Shown here one piece after another: positions 1 to 10,176 of a stretch of DNA of 11,579 nt (its first letter is position 1; every line of letters begins with the position of its first letter). The position numbers and the translations under genes are program-made. The DNA comes from Pseudomonadota bacterium. GTDB lineage: Bacteria; Pseudomonadota; Alphaproteobacteria; UBA8366; JADFVY01. The notes beneath the pieces were generated by a model. The model was not told the origin of the DNA. It did no database searches and saw nothing but the letters and a program-made list of their open reading frames with translations. The stretch is taken from positions 1-11,579 of the forward strand of contig JADFVY010000333.1 of the NCBI GenBank assembly GCA_015222795.1, given 5' to 3'.

Positions 1-369
1 ATGGCAAATCTTGATAAACTGGCCGACGACCTGTCTGCCCTTACCGTGCTTGAGGCAGCCGATCTGTCCAAGATGCTTGAGGAAAAATGGGGCGTTTCGG
101 CCGCCGCACCGGCGGCTGCCGCCGCCGCTGCTGCTCCGGCTGAAGCCGCCGAGGAAAAGGACACCTTCGACGTTATTCTGACCGCTTTCGGCGAGAAGAA
201 AATCAACGTCATCAAGGAAGTCCGCGCTATCACGGGTCTTGGGCTGAAGGAAGCCAAGGATCTCGTCGAGGGTGCGCCGAAACCTGTTAAGGAAGGCGCG
301 ACCAAGGACGAGGCCGAAGAGATCAAGAAGAAACTGGAAGAGGCTGGCGCGAGCGTTGAGCTCAAATAG
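1..369 (+). CDS. rplL: 50S ribosomal protein L7/L12
   Basis: L7/L12 forms the multimeric flexible stalk of the large ribosomal subunit, which recruits and stimulates the translational GTPases (EF-Tu, EF-G, IF2, RF3). The 122-residue product has the full family layout. An N-terminal dimerisation domain (about residues 1-32) is followed by an Ala/Pro-rich hinge (about 33-53, including a run of eight Ala) and a C-terminal factor-binding domain (about 54-122). That last domain carries the conserved FDVIL, KINVIKEVR and GLGLKEAKDLVE segments. The ATG is the first base of the window, so its RBS and the expected upstream rplJ are not visible. The start is supported by the typical MANLDKLADDL beginning and normal length. 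The gene ends in TAG and lies 134 nt before rpoB, the usual order in the beta operon. The product is acidic and shows no abnormality. Confidence 0.98.
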   Translation: MANLDKLADDLSALTVLEAADLSKMLEEKWGVSAAAPAAAAAAAAPAEAAEEKDTFDVILTAFGEKKINVIKEVRAITGLGLKEAKDLVEGAPKPVKEGATKDEAEEIKKKLEEAGASVELK

Positions 370-471
370 TCAGTCTTGTCAGGGCCTTTTGGGCCGCGAG
401 GGGCACGCCGTTTGGCGTTGCCCCTCGACGCGCCTCCGGTGGTTGGCCCTGTTTGATTAAGTCAGTTTGTC
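368..471 (+). repeat. Short imperfect direct repeats flanking the rplL-rpoB stem-loop
   Basis: AGTCAGTCTTGTC at 368-380 and AGTCAGTTTGTC at 460-471 match at 12 of 13 positions, with one base missing in the second copy. The first copy overlaps the last bases of the rplL stop codon. The two copies bracket the nested inverted repeat at 380-451. This could be coincidence, a slippage product, or a trace of an old small insertion. The sequence alone cannot decide. Confidence 0.5.
380..451 (+). promoter_or_regulatory. rplL-rpoB intercistronic stem-loop (candidate attenuator or RNA-processing site)
   Basis: A strong inner hairpin pairs 397-404 with 420-427 (8 bp) and 406-409 with 414-417 (4 bp). A405 pairs with one of U418/U419, leaving one bulged U, and the loop is GUUU at 410-413. 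An outer 7-bp stem pairs CAGGGCC (380-386) with GGCCCTG (445-451). A competing pairing is possible between the GGCC copies at 383-386 and 392-395. Only a weak U-rich stretch follows (452-458), so a full intrinsic terminator is unlikely. In E. coli the same spacer holds a partial terminator and an RNase III site that lower rpoBC expression relative to the ribosomal genes. A similar role here is inferred from position and structure. Confidence 0.55.
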
Positions 472-503
472 GTCGCGAATCGTATTAGACGAGGTTTTAG
501 ATT

Positions 504-4676
<4,173 letters not shown>

Positions 4677-4690
4677 TCCGGGGTGTTTTG

Positions 4691-4712
4691 GGCGGGTCGT
4701 AACAGACCCGCC
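4691..4712 (+). promoter_or_regulatory. rpoB-rpoC intercistronic hairpin
   Basis: GGCGGGTC at 4691-4698 is a perfect inverted repeat of GACCCGCC at 4705-4712, giving an 8-bp GC-rich stem with a 6-nt loop. Two G-U wobbles (4690/4713 and 4689/4714) could extend it. No U-tract follows, so it is not a convincing terminator. It may protect mRNA ends or mark a processing site; that is inference. It lies 38 nt before the rpoC start and leaves the rpoC RBS (AGGGG, 4740-4744) exposed. Confidence 0.5.
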
Positions 4713-4750
4713 TGCCACCTACGGAGAAACAAGAAACCCAGGGGATACCC

Positions 4751-7700
4751 ATGCAAGAGTTGATGAACATCTTCGGTCAGCCGTCTGGCCCGCAGAGCTT
4801 CGATTCGATCCAGATCGCCATCGCGAGCCCGGAGCGGATCCGGTCGTGGTCGTTCGGTGAGATCAAAAAACCCGAAACCATCAACTACCGGACCTTCAAG
4901 CCGGAGCGTGACGGCCTGTTCTGCGCCCGCATCTTTGGTCCGATCAAGGATTACGAGTGCCTGTGCGGCAAATACAAGCGCATGAAATATCGCGGTATCA
5001 TCTGCGAGAAATGCGGTGTCGAGGTAACGTTGTCCAAGGTCCGGCGCGAGCGCATGGGCCATATCGAGCTGGCCTCGCCGGTAGCCCATATCTGGTTCCT
5101 GAAGTCGCTGCCCAGCCGCATCGGCCTGCTGCTGGACATGACGCTGAAGGATCTCGAGCGCGTTCTCTATTTTGAAAGCTTCGTCGTAACCGAGCCTGGC
5201 CTGACCTCGCTGAACATGTACCAGCTCCTTTCCGAAGAGGAGTTCATGGATGCCCAGGACGAGTTCGGGGACGAGAACTTCACCGCCAAGATCGGCGCCG
5301 AGGCCATGAAGGACATGCTGTCCGCGCTTGATCTCGAGGAAGATCGCGTGACGGTGCATACCGAGTTGAAGGAGACCAACTCCGAGGCCAAGCGCAAGAA
5401 GCTGGTGAAGCGGCTCAAACTGATCGAGGCGTTTATCGATTCGGGCGCCCGCCCGGAATGGATGATCCTGGATGTCGTGCCGGTGATCCCGCCCGAGCTG
5501 CGCCCGCTGGTACCGCTGGATGGTGGCCGTTTCGCGACGTCGGATCTCAACGATCTTTATCGCCGCGTTATTAACCGCAACAATCGCCTGAAGCGGCTGA
5601 TCGAACTGCGCGCGCCCGATATCATCGTGCGTAACGAAAAGCGGATGCTGCAGGAGGCGGTTGACGCCCTGTTCGACAATGGCCGGCGCGGCCGCGTCAT
5701 CACCGGCGCCAACAAGCGCCCGCTGAAGTCGCTCAGCGACATGCTGAAAGGCAAACAGGGACGTTTCCGCCAGAATCTGCTGGGCAAGCGCGTCGATTAT
5801 TCCGGCCGTTCGGTTATCGTGGTCGGGCCGGAATTGCTGCTGCATCAGTGCGGCCTGCCGAAGAAGATGGCGCTGGAGCTGTTCAAGCCCTTCATCTATT
5901 CGAAGCTGGAGCTCTACGGCATGGCCTCGACCATCAAGGCGGCCAAGCGCATGGTGGAAAAAGAACGCCCGGAAGTCTGGGATATCCTTGAAGAGGTGAT
6001 CCGCGAGCATCCGGTAATGCTGAACCGGGCGCCGACCTTGCATCGTCTCGGCATCCAGGCCTTCGAACCGAAGTTGATCGAGGGCAAGGCGATTCAGCTG
6101 CATCCACTGGTATGCACAGCTTTCAACGCCGACTTTGACGGTGATCAGATGGCCGTCCATGTGCCGCTGTCACTGGAAGCGCAGCTGGAAGCGCGTGTGC
6201 TGATGATGTCGACCAATAACATCCTCTCACCGGCCAATGGCAAGCCGATTATCGTGCCGTCGCAGGATATCGTGCTGGGTCTATACTGGATGTCCATGGA
6301 GCGCGAGGGCGCCCCGGGCGAGGGCATGTCCTTCGCCAACCTGGCCGAAGTGAAGTATGCGCTGGACCAGAAAGTTGTCGATCTGCATGCGAAGATCACA
6401 GCGCGCTACGAGACCGTCGACGAAGAGGGCAACCCGGTCAGGCTGCGTATCGAAACGACACCGGGACGACTGATCATGTCGGAAATATTGCCGCGCCATC
6501 CGCGCGTGCCATTCGACCTGATCAATCGGGTGCTGACCAAGCGGGAAGTTTCGAACGTCATCGAAATCGTGTATCGCCAGTGCGGCCAGAAGGAGACGGT
6601 CATTTTTGCCGACCGACTCATGACCATGGGATTTGGCCAGGCCTGCACCGCGGGCATTTCCTTCGGCAAGGACGATCTGATCATCCCGAAGGCCAAGGAG
6701 AAACTGATCGCCGATTCCCAGAAGGCGGTCAAGGAATACGAACAGCAGTATCTCGACGGCCTGATCACGCAGCTGGAAAAGTACAACAAGGTCATCGACG
6801 TCTGGTCGGATTGCACCGACCGCGTGGCCGACGAGATGATGAAGGTCATGCAGGCGCCGGGCCCCGATGGCGAGTTGAACTCGGTGTACATCATGGCGCA
6901 TTCCGGCGCCCGTGGGTCGGCGGCCCAGATTAAACAGCTCGCCGGCATGCGTGGACTGATGGCCAAGCCGTCGGGCGAAATTATCGAGACACCGATCATC
7001 TCCAACTTTAAGGAGGGACTTTCGGTCCTCGAATATTTCAACTCGACCCATGGCGCCCGAAAGGGGCTGGCCGATACCGCGCTGAAGACCGCGAACTCCG
7101 GCTACCTGACGCGCCGTCTTGTGGATGTTGCGCAGGACTGTATCGTGGTCGAGGAAGATTGCGGGACTACCGACGGCTTGATGATGCGGGCCGTGGTTGA
7201 TGGCGGCGAAGTAATCGAGGAGCTGTCCGAACGCATCCTGGGCCGTTACTCGTCTGTCGATATCGTTGACCCGCTGTCGGGCGACGTCATCGTTAAGGCG
7301 GGCGATTTTGTCAGCGAGGAGAAGGTCATCGAAATCGAACGCGCGGGGGTGGATTTGGTAAAGATCCGCTCGGCGCTGACCTGCGAAACGCACCCGGGCA
7401 TTTGCGGCAAATGCTACGGCCGCGATCTGGCGCGTGGCACGAAGGTGAATATCGGCGAGGCTGTCGGCGTGATCGCGGCGCAATCGATCGGCGAGCCGGG
7501 CACGCAGTTGACCATGCGAACCTTCCATATCGGCGGCGCGGCACAGCGCGGGGCGGAGCAGTCCTCGGTTGAATCGACCCTGGACGGCGTCGTGACCATC
7601 GAAAACCGCAACGTTGTTATCGACACTACCAAGACGCCGGTGGTGATGGGCCGCAACTGTGAAATTATCGTCAAGGACGACCAGGGTCGCGAGCGTGCGC

Positions 7701-8935
7701 GTCACCGCGTACCCTACGGCGCCCGATTGCTGGTCGATGAAGCGGCCAATGTCGAGCGCGGCCAGCGTCTGGCGGAATGGGACCCCTATACCATCCCGAT
7801 CATTACCGAGAAGGAAGGTATTGCCCATTATATGGACATGGTCGAAGGCCTGTCGATTCGCGAGACGATGGACGAGGCGACCGGCATTTCCAGCAAGGTC
7901 GTCGTCGACTGGAAACAGCAGCCGCGAGGCGCGGATCTGAAGCCGCGTATCACGCTGCGCGACAAGAAGGATGAGGTCATCACACTGGCCAATGGCCTGG
8001 AGGCCCGTTACTTCATGTCGGTCGACGCCATCCTGTCGGTCGAGAACGGCTCGAAAGTCCAGGCCGGCGACGTGCTGGCCCGTATCCCGCGCGAATCAGG
8101 CAAGAACCGCGACATCACGGGTGGTCTACCGCGCGTGGCCGAGCTGTTCGAGGCGCGCAAGCCCAAGGATTATGCGATTATCAGCGAGGGCGAGGGCCGT
8201 GTCGAATTCGGCAAAGACTACAAGACCAAACGGCGCATCATCGTGGTTCCGACCGAGGAAGGGAAGGATCCTGTCGAGTATCTGATCCCCAAGGGCAAGC
8301 ATATCAGTGTCCAGGAAGGTGATCATGTCGAGACCGGCGATCTGCTGATGGATGGCAATCCGGTGCCGCATGATATCCTGCATGTGCTGGGTGTTGAGGC
8401 GCTGGCAAATTATCTGGTTAAGGAAATCCAGGACGTCTACCGATTGCAGGGCGTGAAGATTAACGACAAACATATCGAGGTGATCGTCCGCCAGATGTTG
8501 CAGAAGGTGGAGGTCGACGATCCCGGCGACACTATCCTGCTGGCCGGCGAGCAGGTCGACCGCGACGAGTTCGACGCGCTTAACGACAAGGCGGTTGCCG
8601 AAGGCGGCATGGCGGCTCGTGGGCGGCCGGTGCTGCAGGGCATCACCAAGGCGTCGCTGCAGACCAAGTCCTTCATTTCGGCGGCCTCGTTCCAGGAAAC
8701 TACCCGCGTCCTAACCGAAGCGGCGGTTTCCGGGCGGATGGATACGTTGGAAGGTTTGAAGGAGAACGTTATCGTCGGTCGACTGATACCTGCCGGCACG
8801 GGCGCGTCGGTCAACCGGACCCGGATAACGGCGGGCGACCGGGATCGCGTAATCAGCGAGGCAAGCGCCGCCGAAGCTCTTTCGAAGGACGCCGACGACG
8901 TCCAAACTCCAGAGGGTGAGACCGCGGACGCGTAA
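4751..8935 (+). CDS. rpoC: DNA-directed RNA polymerase subunit beta'
   Basis: Beta' carries the catalytic magnesium site and much of the clamp of RNA polymerase. The product is 1394 residues (E. coli 1407). The start is ATG at 4751, behind AGGGG at 4740-4744; an in-frame ATG at 4763 is a less likely alternative. Zinc site 1 is C70, C72, C85 and C88. The clamp-helix segment begins about residue 267 (NDLYRRVINRNNRLKRL). The catalytic loop NADFDGD spans 459-465, with magnesium ligands D461, D463 and D465. The bridge helix lies about 762-795. Zinc site 2 is C804, C878, C885 and C888. The trigger loop includes M922 and H926 (E. coli M932, H936). An insertion of about 190 residues, resembling the proteobacterial beta' insertion, lies between the trigger-loop half near 933 and DITGGLPRVAELFEAR at 1121. 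A polar, acidic tail ends the protein. TAA terminates it, and a strong stem-loop follows eight bases later. Confidence 0.99.
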   Translation: MQELMNIFGQPSGPQSFDSIQIAIASPERIRSWSFGEIKKPETINYRTFKPERDGLFCARIFGPIKDYECLCGKYKRMKYRGIICEKCGVEVTLSKVRRERMGHIELASPVAHIWFLKSLPSRIGLLLDMTLKDLERVLYFESFVVTEPGLTSLNMYQLLSEEEFMDAQDEFGDENFTAKIGAEAMKDMLSALDLEEDRVTVHTELKETNSEAKRKKLVKRLKLIEAFIDSGARPEWMILDVVPVIPPELRPLVPLDGGRFATSDLNDLYRRVINRNNRLKRLIELRAPDIIVRNEKRMLQEAVDALFDNGRRGRVITGANKRPLKSLSDMLKGKQGRFRQNLLGKRVDYSGRSVIVVGPELLLHQCGLPKKMALELFKPFIYSKLELYGMASTIKAAKRMVEKERPEVWDILEEVIREHPVMLNRAPTLHRLGIQAFEPKLIEGKAIQLHPLVCTAFNADFDGDQMAVHVPLSLEAQLEARVLMMSTNNILSPANGKPIIVPSQDIVLGLYWMSMEREGAPGEGMSFANLAEVKYALDQKVVDLHAKITARYETVDEEGNPVRLRIETTPGRLIMSEILPRHPRVPFDLINRVLTKREVSNVIEIVYRQCGQKETVIFADRLMTMGFGQACTAGISFGKDDLIIPKAKEKLIADSQKAVKEYEQQYLDGLITQLEKYNKVIDVWSDCTDRVADEMMKVMQAPGPDGELNSVYIMAHSGARGSAAQIKQLAGMRGLMAKPSGEIIETPIISNFKEGLSVLEYFNSTHGARKGLADTALKTANSGYLTRRLVDVAQDCIVVEEDCGTTDGLMMRAVVDGGEVIEELSERILGRYSSVDIVDPLSGDVIVKAGDFVSEEKVIEIERAGVDLVKIRSALTCETHPGICGKCYGRDLARGTKVNIGEAVGVIAAQSIGEPGTQLTMRTFHIGGAAQRGAEQSSVESTLDGVVTIENRNVVIDTTKTPVVMGRNCEIIVKDDQGRERARHRVPYGARLLVDEAANVERGQRLAEWDPYTIPIITEKEGIAHYMDMVEGLSIRETMDEATGISSKVVVDWKQQPRGADLKPRITLRDKKDEVITLANGLEARYFMSVDAILSVENGSKVQAGDVLARIPRESGKNRDITGGLPRVAELFEARKPKDYAIISEGEGRVEFGKDYKTKRRIIVVPTEEGKDPVEYLIPKGKHISVQEGDHVETGDLLMDGNPVPHDILHVLGVEALANYLVKEIQDVYRLQGVKINDKHIEVIVRQMLQKVEVDDPGDTILLAGEQVDRDEFDALNDKAVAEGGMAARGRPVLQGITKASLQTKSFISAASFQETTRVLTEAAVSGRMDTLEGLKENVIVGRLIPAGTGASVNRTRITAGDRDRVISEASAAEALSKDADDVQTPEGETADA

Positions 8936-8943
8936 GCTCTGTC

Positions 8944-8978
8944 CGGGAGGCGGAACGATCATATCGATCCGCCTCCCG
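8944..8978 (+). terminator. Stem-loop after rpoC, candidate terminator of the rpo transcript
   Basis: CGGGAGGCGGA at 8944-8954 pairs perfectly with TCCGCCTCCCG at 8968-8978, an 11-bp GC-rich stem. Inside the 13-nt loop, CGAT (8956-8959) can pair with ATCG (8963-8966), making the structure taller. It starts eight bases after the rpoC stop, as expected for a transcript end. The downstream sequence has only a three-base T run (8985-8987), so intrinsic termination may be partial, or the hairpin may stabilise the 3' end after Rho action. The stem is symmetric, but no convergent gene is present. Confidence 0.6.
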
Positions 8979-9004
8979 CGTGGCTTTGACGTACCCATAA
9001 AATA

Positions 9005-9065
9005 CTTTGAAAAAAACCGAAATCTGCTGTTGACGATATCATGGGGCGTGAATACTATGCGCCCG
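9005..9065 (+). promoter_or_regulatory. Sigma70-type promoter of the rpsL-rpsG-fusA (str) operon
   Basis: The -35 element TTGACG (9030-9035) is separated by exactly 17 nt from the -10 element TACTAT (9053-9058). Transcription would start near 9065. Just upstream, an AT-rich stretch with an A7 tract (9010-9016) sits where an UP element would bind the alpha-subunit C-terminal domain. Downstream of the -10, bases 9059-9064 read GCGCCC, a GC-rich discriminator typical of stringently controlled ribosomal promoters in Proteobacteria. The promoter lies after the rpoC stem-loop and before rpsL, the logical place for a new transcription unit. It was found by eye and has no experimental support here. 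Confidence 0.65.
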
Positions 9066-9287
9066 CTTTCAGGGGGCTGGCCGTAGAGTCTGTCCGGATG
9101 TTCCGGTCACGATCTATACGCAGCGCCCAACGACCCTGAAAACCGACATAAGCCGGATGAGCCGGCTGCTTACACGACCAACTACCGGAGGCGCGGGATC
9201 GCTCCTTGCGACCGGTGGCTTGTCGCATCGCGATTATGGCGATAGCGGCCGGGGTGGTGTGGGATACAGAACTGAGGACGATAGAGA
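9066..9287 (+). promoter_or_regulatory. Long 5' leader of the rpsL operon with small hairpins
   Basis: About 220 nt lie between the predicted start site and the rpsL ATG with no convincing gene. One hairpin pairs AGCCGG (9151-9156) with CCGGCT (9162-9167) around a 5-nt loop. A second pairs 9224-9231 with 9239-9247, with A9244 bulged. A weaker long-range pairing joins ACCGG (9184-9188) and CCGGT (9212-9216). GAGGA at 9274-9278 is the rpsL Shine-Dalgarno, nine bases before the ATG. The length and structure would allow ribosomal-protein autoregulation, but no known ligand site is recognised. I see no tRNA or riboswitch signature. Confidence 0.4.
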
Positions 9288-9659
9288 ATGCCGACGATCA
9301 ATCAGTTGATCAGAAAACCGCGTAAGTCGCCGCCGACCCGTAACAAGGTGCCGGCGCTTGAGGCTTGTCCGCAGAAACGTGGCGTATGCACCCGCGTCTA
9401 TACGACGACGCCGAAGAAGCCGAACTCGGCGCTTCGCAAGGTGGCTCGCGTGCGCCTGACCAACGGTTTCGAAGTGACGAGTTATATCCCGGGTGTGGGG
9501 CATAACCTTCAGGAACATTCCGTTGTTCTGCTTCGTGGTGGCCGAGTGAAGGATCTTCCCGGCGTTCGCTACCACATGATTCGCGGCACCCTGGACACCC
9601 AGGGCGTCAAGGACCGTCGCCAGCGCCGTTCGAAATACGGCGCGAAGCGGCCGAAATAG
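9288..9659 (+). CDS. rpsL: 30S ribosomal protein S12
   Basis: S12 sits at the decoding centre of the small subunit and helps monitor codon-anticodon pairing. The 123-residue product matches the bacterial family from end to end. It starts MPTINQLIRKPR, has the TPKKPNSALRKVARVRL block at 42-58, and ends in a basic tail (SKYGAKRPK). K43 and K88 (K42 and K87 when the initiator Met is not counted), the classic streptomycin-resistance positions, are both wild-type lysine. D89, the aspartate that RimO methylthiolates in E. coli, is present in VKDLPGVRYH. The ATG is supported by GAGGA nine bases upstream and by family alignment. It is the first gene of the str operon and is followed 16 nt later by rpsG. 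Confidence 0.98.
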   Translation: MPTINQLIRKPRKSPPTRNKVPALEACPQKRGVCTRVYTTTPKKPNSALRKVARVRLTNGFEVTSYIPGVGHNLQEHSVVLLRGGRVKDLPGVRYHMIRGTLDTQGVKDRRQRRSKYGAKRPK

Positions 9660-9675
9660 AGCGGGGGAGTCAGGC

Positions 9676-10146
9676 ATGTCAAGACGCCGCGCAGCAGAAA
9701 AACGCGAGATTCTCCCCGACGCCAAGTTTGGCGACGTGGTGCTCAGCAAGTTCATGAACATCGTCATGGTGGACGGCAAGAAGTCCGCCGCCGAGCGAAT
9801 TGTCTATGGCGCCTTCGATCTGATCGAAAAGCGCAATAGCACCGACCCGGTGAAGCTGTTCCATGACGCGCTTGAAAATGTTAAGCCGCAAATGGAAGTG
9901 CGCTCCAGGCGCGTCGGTGGTGCCACCTATCAGGTGCCGGTCGATGTGCGCCCGGTCCGTGCCCAGGCGCTGGCCTTCCGCTGGTTGATCGCGATGGCCC
10001 GCAAACGGTCGGAAAACACCATGGTCGAGCGTCTGTCGGGCGAATTGGCCGACGCCGCCAATAACCGCGGCGCCGCGGTAAAGAAGCGTGAAGATACGCA
10101 TCGGATGGCTGAAGCCAACCGCGCCTTCTCGCATTACCGCTGGTAA
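9676..10146 (+). CDS. rpsG: 30S ribosomal protein S7
   Basis: S7 is the primary assembly protein of the 30S head; it binds the 3' major domain of 16S rRNA and lines the E site. The product is 156 residues, the standard bacterial length. The conserved N-terminus MSRRRAAEKREILPD is followed by FMNIVMVDGKKSAAERIVYG. The beta-ribbon lies at about 73-89 (MEVRSRRVGGATYQVPV) and is followed by the basic helical core. The C-terminus is FSHYRW. GGGGGAG at 9663-9669 is a strong Shine-Dalgarno six bases before the ATG. The 16-nt spacing from rpsL suggests cotranscription and perhaps translational coupling. In E. coli, S7 represses its own operon by binding a longer rpsL-rpsG spacer; there is no room for that site here. 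Confidence 0.98.
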   Translation: MSRRRAAEKREILPDAKFGDVVLSKFMNIVMVDGKKSAAERIVYGAFDLIEKRNSTDPVKLFHDALENVKPQMEVRSRRVGGATYQVPVDVRPVRAQALAFRWLIAMARKRSENTMVERLSGELADAANNRGAAVKKREDTHRMAEANRAFSHYRW

Positions 10147-10176
10147 AGATTAAGAACGAAACCGGACAAAGCAGTC

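Noticed and set aside
97..159. GCC/GCT-rich stretch in rplL as a microsatellite
   Set aside because: It encodes the normal Ala-rich hinge of L7/L12 with mixed codons, so it is protein-driven.
6281..7828. 515-codon open frame on the - strand, antisense to rpoC
   Set aside because: Same compositional shadow effect: it covers the beta' catalytic core and trigger loop, whose sense-strand conservation fully explains the sequence.
8986..9014. TTGACG at 8986-8991 as an alternative -35 element
   Set aside because: No acceptable -10 lies 16-18 nt downstream (the sequence there is GAAAAA-like), whereas TTGACG at 9030 has a well-placed TACTAT.
9098..9139. 13-codon frame MFRSRSIRSAQRP in the rpsL leader as a leader peptide
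   Set aside because: No Shine-Dalgarno, no run of a single regulatory amino acid, and no terminator/antiterminator pair tied to it.
8936..9287. tRNA, CRISPR or mobile-element remnant in the only long gap
   Set aside because: No T-loop or acceptor-stem pattern, no spaced repeats, and no transposase fragment or terminal inverted repeats; promoter, stem-loop and leader account for it.
9234..9779. 181-codon open frame on the - strand over rpsL
   Set aside because: It is antisense to the complete S12 gene and its RBS, has no recognisable domain, and has no independent promoter or RBS evidence.
9679..10134. 151-codon open frame on the - strand over rpsG
   Set aside because: It mirrors the S7 gene almost exactly and has the His- and Gly-rich composition of a complement translation.
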